A program made the translations under genes and the position numbers. Shown here piece by piece: positions 52,260-61,140 of a stretch of 64,000 nucleotides of DNA. The DNA lies in contig CP166298.1 in the NCBI GenBank assembly GCA_041281825.1, positions 3,844,001-3,908,000 of the forward strand, read 5' to 3'. Under the pieces are notes generated by a model that made no database searches, had not been told where the DNA came from, and saw only the letters and a program-made list of their open reading frames with translations. The stretch's first letter is position 1; the number at the start of each line of letters is the position of its first letter. This DNA is from Paenibacillus_D tarimensis_A. Lineage in GTDB: Bacteria; Bacillota; Bacilli; Paenibacillales; Paenibacillaceae.

Positions 52260-53681
52260 TCAGCTTTTTAAGGTTACCGGCTGCGGAATCGACAATACCT
52301 GCCCTTCGGTCACATTGTGATCGGCAAGCCGGTTGTACAGCACAATTTCGCGAGGGTTGAGCCTGTATCGTTCAGCGATCGCCTCCAATGTTTCTTCACG
52401 CTGCACGATGCACATTCTCAGTTTACGGAATTCGTTTTCTTCCGACTGATTGTTTAAAAACAGTTTCTTCCATTCCACCTCATCACCGGAAGGGCGCGCA
52501 CCGCCTTGTTCCGGAGCAGCCTGCTGCTCCTCCTGGCGCTTGGCCTCGTTCCTGGCCTCCTGCTCTCTCCGGTTCGAATGAAGAAGCGTCATAATCCCGG
52601 TCTCGCCCGGCTGTTCTTCTTCCTCCTCCGCACGTTTACCGGAGAATGCGATTTTCATTTCCTGTTTGGCAGGCTCGGTTTCCAGCTTCGAATCGGGCGA
52701 AGCCGCGAAACCTGTTTCGGATTCTATGTTCGATTCGAACCCGGATACCGGGTCCTGCACAGCCGGTTCACGCGACGGCGCAAAAGCGGGTTCGGCAGCA
52801 AACGGCGACGATTCCTGCCCGGAGGGCTGCTCCTCCAGTTCAAAATGCGAGGAACCGAACGATTCTTGCAGCGACGCCTTCCCGACTTCTTGTTCACGCT
52901 CGTCCGGTACTGTGAAAGCAGCCCACGATATCGCCTTGGAAGCCGCTTCCTCTTCATCCGGTTCGAAAGACGCAGTCTGCCCGGCGGCCTCCCCTTCAGT
53001 CGGCTGCCGGTGCGGCGGCGCTTCGGCAGGCACTGCCTCATAGAACTGCTGCTGAGTCGGCAGCTCGGCCGGCTCTGCCTCATAGAACTGCTGCTGAGTC
53101 GGCGTCTCGACCGGCTCTGCCTCGAACGGCTGCCGAAAAGGCTGCGTACCAACCGGTTCTTCTCCGTACCAAGGCTTCTGAAACGCGATGCTTCCCGGTT
53201 CCTCCCCAGCCTCCTCTTCCTGCCCTGAACTGTGGAACGCTTCCTGGTTCCGCTCTTCAATCTGATGCACAACCGTGATCGGTTCCTCGTCCTGCCAGTT
53301 TGCGGAAGCCTGCTGCTGCACTTGAAGCCCTTGCAGCGAGAGAACCCCTGTAATGTTCAGCGTCCGCGATGAAAGCAGATCGACGTCGAAGTTCTCGATC
53401 TCAACTGCAATGTCCTCAAGCCGATGAACCCGGTTCATCGGAAGCGTAATTTCCACAGGAATCCAATGCTCAAGCGATTGCCCGGCTTCCGAACCCGCCT
53501 GTGAACTGTACACCCCGCTAAGCAGCAAATTGCCTCGCAGCAATACCTGCTCTCCTTGATGAACGACCTGGATATGCGGTGTCAGTTCGATTTCTTCCAA
53601 TTCCTCGATCGCCGCTACATCTTCAGGCAAATGCACCCGCTCGTATACATCAAAACGTAAACCGCTTGGTTGATCCAGCAC
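52260..53681 (-). CDS. spoVID: Stage VI sporulation protein D (spore coat assembly)
   Basis: 473 aa. The N-terminal SpoVID domain (~1-130: GLRFDVYERVHLPEDVAAIEE, LLRGNLLLSGVY, EITLPMNRV) drives coat encasement; a long acidic, Gln/Pro-rich variable middle (~135-410) contains three imperfect FYEAEPAE-type repeats; a C-terminal LysM domain (~424-468, VQREETLEAIAERYRLNPREIVLYN) follows. GTG start (53681) with GGGAGG 7 bp upstream. SpoVID recruits SafA, consistent with the SafA-like gene at 14.4 kb. Next to hemL as in B. subtilis. Confidence 0.92.
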   Translation of the reverse strand: MLDQPSGLRFDVYERVHLPEDVAAIEELEEIELTPHIQVVHQGEQVLLRGNLLLSGVYSSQAGSEAGQSLEHWIPVEITLPMNRVHRLEDIAVEIENFDVDLLSSRTLNITGVLSLQGLQVQQQASANWQDEEPITVVHQIEERNQEAFHSSGQEEEAGEEPGSIAFQKPWYGEEPVGTQPFRQPFEAEPVETPTQQQFYEAEPAELPTQQQFYEAVPAEAPPHRQPTEGEAAGQTASFEPDEEEAASKAISWAAFTVPDEREQEVGKASLQESFGSSHFELEEQPSGQESSPFAAEPAFAPSREPAVQDPVSGFESNIESETGFAASPDSKLETEPAKQEMKIAFSGKRAEEEEEQPGETGIMTLLHSNRREQEARNEAKRQEEQQAAPEQGGARPSGDEVEWKKLFLNNQSEENEFRKLRMCIVQREETLEAIAERYRLNPREIVLYNRLADHNVTEGQVLSIPQPVTLKS

Positions 53682-53757
53682 GCTCCATCCTCCCTTCTAA
53701 TTCTCAGATAGAACTAACTCACTATCTATCTATATGGGATTAAGAGGATGTGCATGA

Positions 53758-54720
53758 CTAAGAATTTGCCCGTGCGGACAACCTTTTCCCCGTCAACTCG
53801 AACCATTCCGGCCTAGGCGCATCAATCTCGACCGGCCGCAAGTGCCAGGGATGCCGGAACGATAGCTTCTCTCCGTGCAGCGCCTGGTGGGAAAGCAGAC
53901 TTGTATCTCCCCCGTATAATCGGTCTCCGATCAGCGCATGGCCAAGATGACTGAAATGAACCCGTATCTGGTGCGTTCGGCCCGTCTCCAGCCGGATACT
54001 GACCATAGAGGCCGTTGTGTAGGTTTCCAGAACCTCATAATGAGTGACTGCACGGTCTCCGGTTCGGGATACGCGCCGTCTGGAAGGATGATGACGGTCG
54101 CGTCCGATCGGCAGATCTATCGTTCCCTTTCTGTTGCTCAGCTTGCCTTGTACCAGTGCAACGTACAGGCGGGATATTCGTTTGGCGCGCATATCCTCAT
54201 CCAACCGATATTGCGCCAGATCGTTCTTGGCATACAATACCGGACCTGAAGTTTCATCGTCCAGCCTGTGAATATGGCGGATCGGTACGGCTTGACCTGA
54301 GAGCAGCGAATGACGGACGACCGCTTCGTCCAGTGTGCCGGAAACCTCGGGCGAGGAGGGATGAACAGGCATTCCTGCAGGCTTGTTCAATACAAGACAA
54401 TGATCATCCTCGAATAGAACGGAAGGAACAGGCTCATTCAGCGAGGCCGCAGCCCTCGTATATAATGGATGGGTGGTCAAATCGGTCTCTGCGAACAAAC
54501 GCAGCATGATTCGTTTATTATGCATGCGGATACCGCCGACGGAATACAACCGGTTAATCCATTTCTCCGGGAAATGCCCTGTCGACAACAACCAGTTCCG
54601 GATCGCATACGGATGTTCTCCCTCAGGCGGGCCCGTTGTACCGGCATAGAAAGAAGAGAGCGGCATCTCCAGCCACTCCCCTTTGCGAACCGATTGTTCC
54701 AATAAAAATAAATCAGACAT
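53758..54720 (-). CDS. RluA-family RNA pseudouridine synthase
   Basis: 320 aa. The catalytic Asp is Asp154 in HIHRLDDETSGPVLYAK. Other family blocks: VLFEDDHCLVLNKPAGMPVHP, RLYVALVQGKL, ETGRTHQIRVHFSHLGHALIGDRLYGG. The N-terminal ~80 residues could be an S4-like region. The target uridine (rRNA or tRNA) cannot be deduced. It sits between hemL and spoVID, where B. subtilis has no counterpart. Confidence 0.92.
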   Translation of the reverse strand: MSDLFLLEQSVRKGEWLEMPLSSFYAGTTGPPEGEHPYAIRNWLLSTGHFPEKWINRLYSVGGIRMHNKRIMLRLFAETDLTTHPLYTRAAASLNEPVPSVLFEDDHCLVLNKPAGMPVHPSSPEVSGTLDEAVVRHSLLSGQAVPIRHIHRLDDETSGPVLYAKNDLAQYRLDEDMRAKRISRLYVALVQGKLSNRKGTIDLPIGRDRHHPSRRRVSRTGDRAVTHYEVLETYTTASMVSIRLETGRTHQIRVHFSHLGHALIGDRLYGGDTSLLSHQALHGEKLSFRHPWHLRPVEIDAPRPEWFELTGKRLSARANS

Positions 54721-54791
54721 CGTACTAACCGCCTTTTCGCTGTTTCCTGATCATAACAGAGACTTGCAAGCGGGATTTATGACTCCTCATT

Positions 54792-56108
54792 TTACAAACT
54801 TCTGAGCGCTACATCATGCGCAGCAATCGTCATCTCGATATCCTGCTCGCTGTGAACAGCCGACAGAAACATGCCTTCGAACTGTGAAGGGGCGATATTG
54901 ATGCCAAGCTGAAGCAGTTTGCCGAAATAAATTTTAAACTGTTCCAGATCAGCCGTCTTTGCCGTTTCATAATTAATGACATGCTTCTCCGTAAAAAACG
55001 GACATACCATCGACCCGACTCTGTTAATCGTGCAAGGAATCCCGTGCTTTAACGCGTTTTGCTCAAATCCTTGCTGAAGCTTCACCGAAAGCTTCTCCAA
55101 GCCGTGATAAACTTCAGGCGTCATCAGAGAGAGCGTTGTATATCCCGCCGCCATGGCAAGCGGATTGCCCGAAAGCGTTCCCGCCTGATAAATCGGGCCG
55201 CTCGGCGCCATCATTTCCATAATTTCCCGTTTTCCGCCGTATGCGCCTACAGGCAGCCCTCCGCCGATCACTTTCCCCATACAGGTCAGGTCAGGCGTTA
55301 CGCCATACAAGCCCTGCGCGCTGTTATAGTGCACGCGGAAGCCGGTCATGACTTCGTCAAACACCAGCAGACTGCCGTACTGCAATGTTACCTCGCGCAA
55401 GCCTTCCAAAAATCCGGGCAGCGGTGGTACGACGCCCATATTGCCCGCAACCGGTTCGACTATGATGCAGGCGAGCTGTTCTCCGAACCGTTCGAAGGCC
55501 AGCTTGACCGCATCCAGATCGTTATACGGAACGGTGATCGTATTTACGGCTACGCTTTCCGGTACGCCCGGGCTGTCCGGCAAACCCAAAGTGGCAACAC
55601 CTGAGCCCGCTTTGATCAGTAAACTGTCCGCATGTCCATGGTATGAACCTTCAAACTTTAAAATCTTTGCCCGCTTCGTATAACCTCGTGCCAGACGAAG
55701 CGCGCTCATCGTCGCCTCCGTGCCGGAATTGACCATTCTAACGATTTCGACGGACGGCATCCGCTCTACGACAAGCTCTGCCATCATCGTTTCAAGCTCC
55801 GTTGGCGCTCCGAAGCTCGTCCCTTTCTCGGCTGTTCGTTTAATTGCTTCAATCACTTCCGGATGGGCATGGCCCATGATGAGCGGTCCCCATGAAAGGA
55901 CATAATCGATGTAGCTGTTTCCGTCGATGTCGAATATACGTGAACCTTCCGAACGTTCCACATAAACCGGCGTCAGACCAACCGATTTGAAGGCGCGGAC
56001 CGGACTGTTCACGCCTCCGGGGATGAACCGCTTCGCCTTTTCAAACGCCTCTTTCGAGCGTTCATCTGACCGAATACGATGTTTCTGTTCCACAATCGTC
56101 ACACCCAT
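54792..56108 (-). CDS. hemL: Glutamate-1-semialdehyde 2,1-aminomutase
   Basis: 438 aa class III aminotransferase-fold PLP enzyme that makes 5-aminolevulinate in the C5 pathway. FIPGGVNSPVRAFKSVG (~28), FEGSYHGHADSLLIKAGSG, FDEVMTGFRV, the PLP lysine in CMGKVIGGGLPVGAYGG, and GNPLAMAAG. The start is uncertain: the ATG at 56108 lacks an SD, and GTG two codons later is an alternative. Follows hemB by 21 bp. Confidence 0.95.
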   Translation of the reverse strand: MGVTIVEQKHRIRSDERSKEAFEKAKRFIPGGVNSPVRAFKSVGLTPVYVERSEGSRIFDIDGNSYIDYVLSWGPLIMGHAHPEVIEAIKRTAEKGTSFGAPTELETMMAELVVERMPSVEIVRMVNSGTEATMSALRLARGYTKRAKILKFEGSYHGHADSLLIKAGSGVATLGLPDSPGVPESVAVNTITVPYNDLDAVKLAFERFGEQLACIIVEPVAGNMGVVPPLPGFLEGLREVTLQYGSLLVFDEVMTGFRVHYNSAQGLYGVTPDLTCMGKVIGGGLPVGAYGGKREIMEMMAPSGPIYQAGTLSGNPLAMAAGYTTLSLMTPEVYHGLEKLSVKLQQGFEQNALKHGIPCTINRVGSMVCPFFTEKHVINYETAKTADLEQFKIYFGKLLQLGINIAPSQFEGMFLSAVHSEQDIEMTIAAHDVALRSL

Positions 56109-56129
56109 CCATATTGTTGTAGACGTATA

Positions 56130-57122
56130 TTACTGCTGCAGCCAGCGTGCCGCATCTTTGGCATGATACGTAATAATAAGGTCGGCGCCGGCCCGTTTCA
56201 TACCGGTTAACAATTCGAGCACAATTGCCCTTTCGTCAATCCACCCGTTTGCCGCTGCCGCTTTGATCATCGAGTATTCAGCGGAAACATTGTAAGCCGC
56301 TACCGGCAAATCGAAATTATCTTTCAGCGCCCGGATCACGTCAAGATATGCTAACGCCGGCTTCACCATCAGCATATCCGCACCTTCCCGAATGTCCGAC
56401 TCCGCTTCGCGGAGCGCTTCCCGCACATTGGCCGGATCCATCTGGTAAGTCTTTCGGTCGCCGAACTGCGGTGCGGAATGCGCCGCATCCCTGAACGGCC
56501 CGTAAAACGCTGAGGCATACTTTACCGAATAGGACAAAATAGGCACCTGATCAAAACCAGCCTCGTCAAGCCCTTCACGGATCGCATGGACGAAACCGTC
56601 CATCATATTGGAAGGCGCAATCATATCGGCTCCGGCTTCCGCCTGTGACACCGCGGCGCGGGCCAGCAGCTCAAGCGACGGATCGTTTGCAATTTCCGCT
56701 TCTCCGGTAACCGGATGACTATGAATAAGACCGCAATGCCCATGATCGGTAAATTGACAGAGGCATGTATCGGCAATGACAACCAGTCCCGGTTCCCAGA
56801 CTTTCACTTTGCGGATTGCCTGCTGTACAATGCCGTTCGGGTCATAGGCGGGCGTCCCGGTTTCATCCTTATGATGCGGAACGCCGAACAGCAGCACGGC
56901 TTGGATGCCTGCTGCGGCAACGCTCTGAATCTCCTCTTCCAACCGGTCTAACGAGAAGTGAAATACTCCCGGCATGGACGGAATTTCTTCTTTAATGCCG
57001 GACCCTTCGACGACAAAAACCGGATAAATCAAATCATTGGTTGTAAGCACGGTCTCGCGAACCATATTTCTTAGACCCGCGGAACGCCGTAAGCGGCGAT
57101 GTCTGACAAACGGAAAACTCAT
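56130..57122 (-). CDS. hemB: Delta-aminolevulinic acid dehydratase (porphobilinogen synthase)
   Basis: 330 aa TIM barrel that condenses two ALA to porphobilinogen. Zinc cysteines in ADTCLCQFTDHGHCG (~118-132); Schiff-base lysines in SYSVKYASAFYGPFRDA (~200) and MVKPALAYLDV (~253); the N-terminal RHRRLRRSAGLRNMVRET arm is typical. Overlaps the cobA/hemD gene by 4 bp. Confidence 0.97.
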   Translation of the reverse strand: MSFPFVRHRRLRRSAGLRNMVRETVLTTNDLIYPVFVVEGSGIKEEIPSMPGVFHFSLDRLEEEIQSVAAAGIQAVLLFGVPHHKDETGTPAYDPNGIVQQAIRKVKVWEPGLVVIADTCLCQFTDHGHCGLIHSHPVTGEAEIANDPSLELLARAAVSQAEAGADMIAPSNMMDGFVHAIREGLDEAGFDQVPILSYSVKYASAFYGPFRDAAHSAPQFGDRKTYQMDPANVREALREAESDIREGADMLMVKPALAYLDVIRALKDNFDLPVAAYNVSAEYSMIKAAAANGWIDERAIVLELLTGMKRAGADLIITYHAKDAARWLQQ

Positions 57123-58681
57123 ATCCCGCCCTCCATCTCTTTCTGTTTCGTCCGATATGCTGCGATCGCGTCAAGCATCCCGGCGATCGTCGCTTCCTCC
57201 GGTTCCACATGCACCTGAAGCCCGGCTTGTTCGGCCGCAGTCGAAGTAACCGGTCCGATGCTAACCGTCGTAATTCCCCGCAGGAGCTCCTCCGGCTCTT
57301 TTATTCCTTGTCTGCGCAGCAGCTCCAGCAAATTGGTTACGGTTGATGAACTCGTAAATGTAATCATGTGTACCCGACCTTCCCGGAGCATCTCAATGAC
57401 CGCGTCGTCATGAGAATCGGCAATGACAGTTTCGTACACATCAATATCAATCGGGTTAAGGCCGAGGCCGCGAATCTCCCGCGGTAGCACTTCACGGGCC
57501 AGGTCGCCGCGCGGCAGCAATACTTTTTGTCCCGGGATAAGAGATTCCTTTAAGCTTTCAAGCAGTCCCTCCGCCTGGAATTTGACGGGAAGCACGTCCA
57601 CCGACAATCCAAGCTGCTGAAGCGCTTTGGCCGTTCTCGGACCGACCGCGGCTATCCGGGCGCGAGAGAAACGCCGAATATCGATCTGAAGCTTTTTTAA
57701 CCAGTGCATGAAATAGTCGACGCCGTTCGTACTCGTAAACATGATCCAGTCATAAGACTCGGCCGCATGCAGCGCCTCCGTAACGTAGGCAATCGACTGC
57801 TCGTCCCGCGGTTCCCGCAATTCAATCACCGGATATTCGACCGGTTCCCCGCCAAGCTCCTCGATCTTATCAGCCAATTCGCTCGCCTGCGCCCTTGCCC
57901 GGGTTACCAGGATCCGGGTGCCGAACAACGGCTTTTTCTCTATCCATTTCAGTTTCTCGCGCTGTTTCACGACTTCGCCGACAACGATCACTGCAGGAGG
58001 CTTAAAATTAGCCGCCTTTACTTGATTTTCTATCGTTGCCAAAGTTCCGGCCAGGGTCTCTTGATCCGCAAGCGTTCCCCATCGAATTAGAGCGACCGGC
58101 GTATCTGCCGGCTTGCCGTGCCTGATTAATTGCTCGGCGATATACCCGATTTTGGCAACGCCCATCAGAAATATAAGCGTTCCCGTCGCGTTCGTCACTT
58201 TGTCCCAATGGATTGAACGATCGAGCTTTTCCGGGCTCTCATGACCGGTGATGATCGAGATCGAGGAAGCCATGTCCCGATGTGTGACCGGTATCCCCGC
58301 ATAAGCCGGAACGGCGATCGCCGAAGAAACACCCGGTACGATTTCAAATTCGACACCGTTTGACTGAAGCAGCTCCGCTTCTTCCCCAACCCGGCCGAAA
58401 ATAGCCGGGTCGCCGCCTTTAAGCCGGGTGACGATTTTGCCCTGCAGCGCCAAGTCGACCAGCAATTGATTAATTTCCTCTTGCTTCATCGTATGGCGGT
58501 CCGGGAGTTTCCCTACATATATTTTTTCCGTGCCGGGCTTCAAGTGCTTGAGCAGCCGCGGACTGGCAAGCCGATCATAGACGATAACGTCGCAGTTAGC
58601 AATACATTCCAATCCCCGGACAGTAATCAGCTTCGGATTTCCGGGTCCCGCTCCTACCAGAAATACTTTCCCCTTCTCCAC
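57119..58681 (-). CDS. cobA-hemD: Fused uroporphyrinogen-III C-methyltransferase / uroporphyrinogen-III synthase
   Basis: 520 aa, two enzymes in one chain. Residues ~1-245 are the SUMT domain (VFLVGAGPGNPKLITVRG, VTRLKGGDPAIFGRVGEE, GVSSAIAVPAYAGIPVTHRD, IFLMGV), which methylates uroporphyrinogen III to precorrin-2. Residues ~255-505 are the HemD domain (GTRILVTRARAQASELADKI, FTSTNGVDYFMHWL, ITFTSSSTVTNLLELL), which cyclises hydroxymethylbilane. The fusion puts the siroheme/heme branch point on one polypeptide. B. subtilis has separate genes. Confidence 0.96.
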   Translation of the reverse strand: MEKGKVFLVGAGPGNPKLITVRGLECIANCDVIVYDRLASPRLLKHLKPGTEKIYVGKLPDRHTMKQEEINQLLVDLALQGKIVTRLKGGDPAIFGRVGEEAELLQSNGVEFEIVPGVSSAIAVPAYAGIPVTHRDMASSISIITGHESPEKLDRSIHWDKVTNATGTLIFLMGVAKIGYIAEQLIRHGKPADTPVALIRWGTLADQETLAGTLATIENQVKAANFKPPAVIVVGEVVKQREKLKWIEKKPLFGTRILVTRARAQASELADKIEELGGEPVEYPVIELREPRDEQSIAYVTEALHAAESYDWIMFTSTNGVDYFMHWLKKLQIDIRRFSRARIAAVGPRTAKALQQLGLSVDVLPVKFQAEGLLESLKESLIPGQKVLLPRGDLAREVLPREIRGLGLNPIDIDVYETVIADSHDDAVIEMLREGRVHMITFTSSSTVTNLLELLRRQGIKEPEELLRGITTVSIGPVTSTAAEQAGLQVHVEPEEATIAGMLDAIAAYRTKQKEMEGGI

Positions 58682-58685
58682 TTGT

Positions 58686-59630
58686 TCATCCCCTAACTTC
58701 AGCCAATATCCGGTCAGCTCCGCGTAAGGAAAGAGCCCGCGCGACGTCTTGACCGAGCGCTATCGGTTCGGTCCCCTCCCTTATTTCCTTGAGCAGACTA
58801 ACGCCGTCCGGCGTTCCGACAATCCCGGTTAACGTAATATTCCCATGTGAATCAACCGTTGCATAAGCGCCAATCGGAACCTGGCAGCCGCCGTTTAACG
58901 AACCGAGAAAGCTTCGTTCGGCTGCGACCGCCCGCTCCGATACGGGATCGTTATATAATGCCAGCAACTGCCGGATTTCCGTATCGCTTTCTCTGCATTC
59001 GATACCGAGCGCCCCCTGCCCGACGGCGGGAACGCAGTGTTCGACCGGCAGATAGACGGAAACCTTGTCCTGCCATCCCATTCGTGTCAATCCTGCTGAC
59101 GCCAGCACAATGGCATCGAAGCCTTCCGTATCCAGCTTGCGGATACGCGAATCGATATTGCCGCGAATCGGTTCCAGCTGCAAATCCGGCCGGGCGAACT
59201 TCAGCTGGCAAGCGCGGCGCAGACTGCTTGTGCCGACTTTCGCTCCTTCAGGAAGCTCCTCGAATGAACGGCCGTCCTTCGTAATCAGACAGTCGCGCGC
59301 ATCCAGCCGCTTCGGCACAGCTCCGTTCATTAATCCGTCAGGCAGCTCATATGGCATATCCTTCATACTATGTACGGCAATATCGATTTCACCGTCGATC
59401 ATGGCCTGTTCGATTTCTTTCACGAACAACCCTTTGCCGCCGACCTTTGATAAGGTCACATCGAGAATCCGGTCGCCTTTCGTGACGATCTTCCGAATTT
59501 CAAACGATAAACCCAGCCCTTGATCGTCGCTTAACCGCTGCAGCGCTTCAATGACCTGCCCCGTCTGCGTCAGCGCCAGCGCGCTCTGTCTCGTACCTAC
59601 GATAACCGTCCGCCGATTAGAATTGCTCAT
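58686..59630 (-). CDS. hemC: Porphobilinogen deaminase (hydroxymethylbilane synthase)
   Basis: 314 aa from the ATG at 59630, which overlaps the sirC stop (TGATG); GGAGG lies 11 bp upstream. VGTRQSALALTQTGQVIEAL at the N-terminus, KDMPYELPDGL, GTSSLRRACQLK, RGNIDSRIRKLD, and the dipyrromethane-cofactor Cys in LNGGCQVPIGAYA. It links four porphobilinogens. The longer frame to 59714 only adds 28 residues antisense-coded within sirC. Confidence 0.97.
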   Translation of the reverse strand: MSNSNRRTVIVGTRQSALALTQTGQVIEALQRLSDDQGLGLSFEIRKIVTKGDRILDVTLSKVGGKGLFVKEIEQAMIDGEIDIAVHSMKDMPYELPDGLMNGAVPKRLDARDCLITKDGRSFEELPEGAKVGTSSLRRACQLKFARPDLQLEPIRGNIDSRIRKLDTEGFDAIVLASAGLTRMGWQDKVSVYLPVEHCVPAVGQGALGIECRESDTEIRQLLALYNDPVSERAVAAERSFLGSLNGGCQVPIGAYATVDSHGNITLTGIVGTPDGVSLLKEIREGTEPIALGQDVARALSLRGADRILAEVRG

Positions 59631-60283
59631 CAGTTCTTGTTCCTCCCGTCCAGCCTGCGCATCAGATCGGCGATCTGCCCATCCAAGACCTTCACATCCT
59701 GGGTTATAGTCCATTCCGATTTCGGGACATCCAGCGCTTCAAGCAGCAGCGCCCTCCGCCGCTTCTCATCCGTTACCGTTCGGATGACCCGTTCTCTCAC
59801 GTTTCTTAACCAAACAGTATACAGGACATAATCCTCCGTATACCGTTCCTCCAATTCCCGCTTGATCTTTCCGGCCAGCGCCGGGCTTGCTCCGGAAGTC
59901 GTAACGGCCAGCACCAGCCCGCCTCTGCGGACCGTTGACGGTAAAATAAAAGTTCCCGTTTCCGAGCGGTCGGCCACGTTAACCGGAATGCCCAAGCTTG
60001 CGGCATCCTCCGCAACGCGTTCGTTAACCTCCCGACGGTTTGTTGCCGCAAACACCAGACGTGCCTGAAAAATATCCTGTTCCTGGTATTCCCTATCCAC
60101 AACCGTTATAGACCCGACGTCAGCGAGCAGTCTCAGTTCCGTTGAAATTTCCGGACTGACGACAACAACGCGCGCCCCGGCCTGAATCAGCCCTTCCACT
60201 TTGCGCGCAGCTACTGTTCCGCCCCCAACGACGGCACAAAGGGCGCCCTCTAAATTCATCATAACCGGGTAATAACGGATCAC
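59630..60283 (-). CDS. Precorrin-2 dehydrogenase / sirohydrochlorin ferrochelatase-like
   Basis: 217 aa, CysG N-terminal/Met8p/SirC family. NAD-binding motif VVGGGTVAARKVEGLIQAGARV (~18-39), FAATNRREVNE, ADRSETGTFILPSTVRRGGL, TSGASPALAGKIKRELEE. It oxidises precorrin-2 to sirohydrochlorin on the way to siroheme. GTG start behind GGAGGG. In B. subtilis the homologue (YlnF) is in a sulfate-assimilation operon, not with hem genes. Confidence 0.92.
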   Translation of the reverse strand: MIRYYPVMMNLEGALCAVVGGGTVAARKVEGLIQAGARVVVVSPEISTELRLLADVGSITVVDREYQEQDIFQARLVFAATNRREVNERVAEDAASLGIPVNVADRSETGTFILPSTVRRGGLVLAVTTSGASPALAGKIKRELEERYTEDYVLYTVWLRNVRERVIRTVTDEKRRRALLLEALDVPKSEWTITQDVKVLDGQIADLMRRLDGRNKN

Positions 60284-60301
60284 CGCTGTCCCTCCCGCGA
60301 T

Positions 60302-61114
60302 TCAAAACCATTTATGAAATTGCGTAACCGAGTTAAAAATCAGATTAAGGATGAGTATCGCAAAAGAAATCAAATTCCATCCGGCGGTCTTCGTGCCCGG
60401 TTGAAGCCAGACCGTTCTTCTGAGCAAATATAGAATATAGAAGCCTACTGCCGCAAAAGAAGCAAATACTTTCCAATCTAATAAAAGCTCGGTCCTGCCG
60501 TCCACAAGAATTGAAGTAACCGCTACGGCAATCGATAGAATCAGAAGCGGAGTTCCAATCAAGACGGTCCGGAAAATATATCTGTCGATCGTATCCAGAC
60601 TGGGGAGACGACGCATCGTTTTGGACCAATGCTTGCTCTTCAGCTTCCTGTGAAGAAACAGATACATTCCCGAGAAGATCGCCCCGATCGTGAGCACCGC
60701 ATAAGCGCATGTAACCAAGCTGATATGCACGTACAAAAGTTCCCGCATCAGTCTCCATGTGACCAGGGGTATATCTGTGCCGGGCTGACTGAACACGATC
60801 ACCGTCAAGATGGAAAATCCGATGACATTCACGAAGAAGACGAGAAACTCGATACGGAAAAACCGGCTCATGACCAGCGAAATGGTGATGAGCAGCCAGG
60901 AAATAAAAAACACATAATCGAACATCGTGACGACCATATGCGTCAGCATCCGGTATACAAAAAAGCCGGTTTGCATTAACCAGACGAAAATAAGGAGCCC
61001 TGTGCCCATCCGTTTCGCTCTCCCGTTTGCGTCGACCACATCGGAGAAATAAAACAGAAGGCTCAGGGCATAAACGTAAATCATCATGTCGTAAAACAAA
61101 CTTTTTGTCACCAT
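60302..61114 (-). CDS. hemX: HemX-like CcsA-family membrane protein
   Basis: 270 aa, about eight membrane helices, member of the cytochrome c assembly (CcsA/CcmC) family. Conserved tryptophan-rich features are weak: VTWRLMRELLYVHISLVTCAYAVLTIGAIFSG is the family core. In B. subtilis HemX lowers HemA abundance, a negative control of heme synthesis. SD GGGAGG. It lies directly after hemA (26-bp gap), the conserved position. Confidence 0.9.
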   Translation of the reverse strand: MVTKSLFYDMMIYVYALSLLFYFSDVVDANGRAKRMGTGLLIFVWLMQTGFFVYRMLTHMVVTMFDYVFFISWLLITISLVMSRFFRIEFLVFFVNVIGFSILTVIVFSQPGTDIPLVTWRLMRELLYVHISLVTCAYAVLTIGAIFSGMYLFLHRKLKSKHWSKTMRRLPSLDTIDRYIFRTVLIGTPLLILSIAVAVTSILVDGRTELLLDWKVFASFAAVGFYILYLLRRTVWLQPGTKTAGWNLISFAILILNLIFNSVTQFHKWF

Positions 61115-61140
61115 GGGCGCCTCCCGATTGCAGCGGGAAT

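Noticed and set aside
52506..53272. Long open frames on both strands overlapping the spoVID middle region
   Set aside because: Repetitive Arg/Leu-rich frames produced by the Glu/Gln/Pro-rich repeats of spoVID; no start signals.
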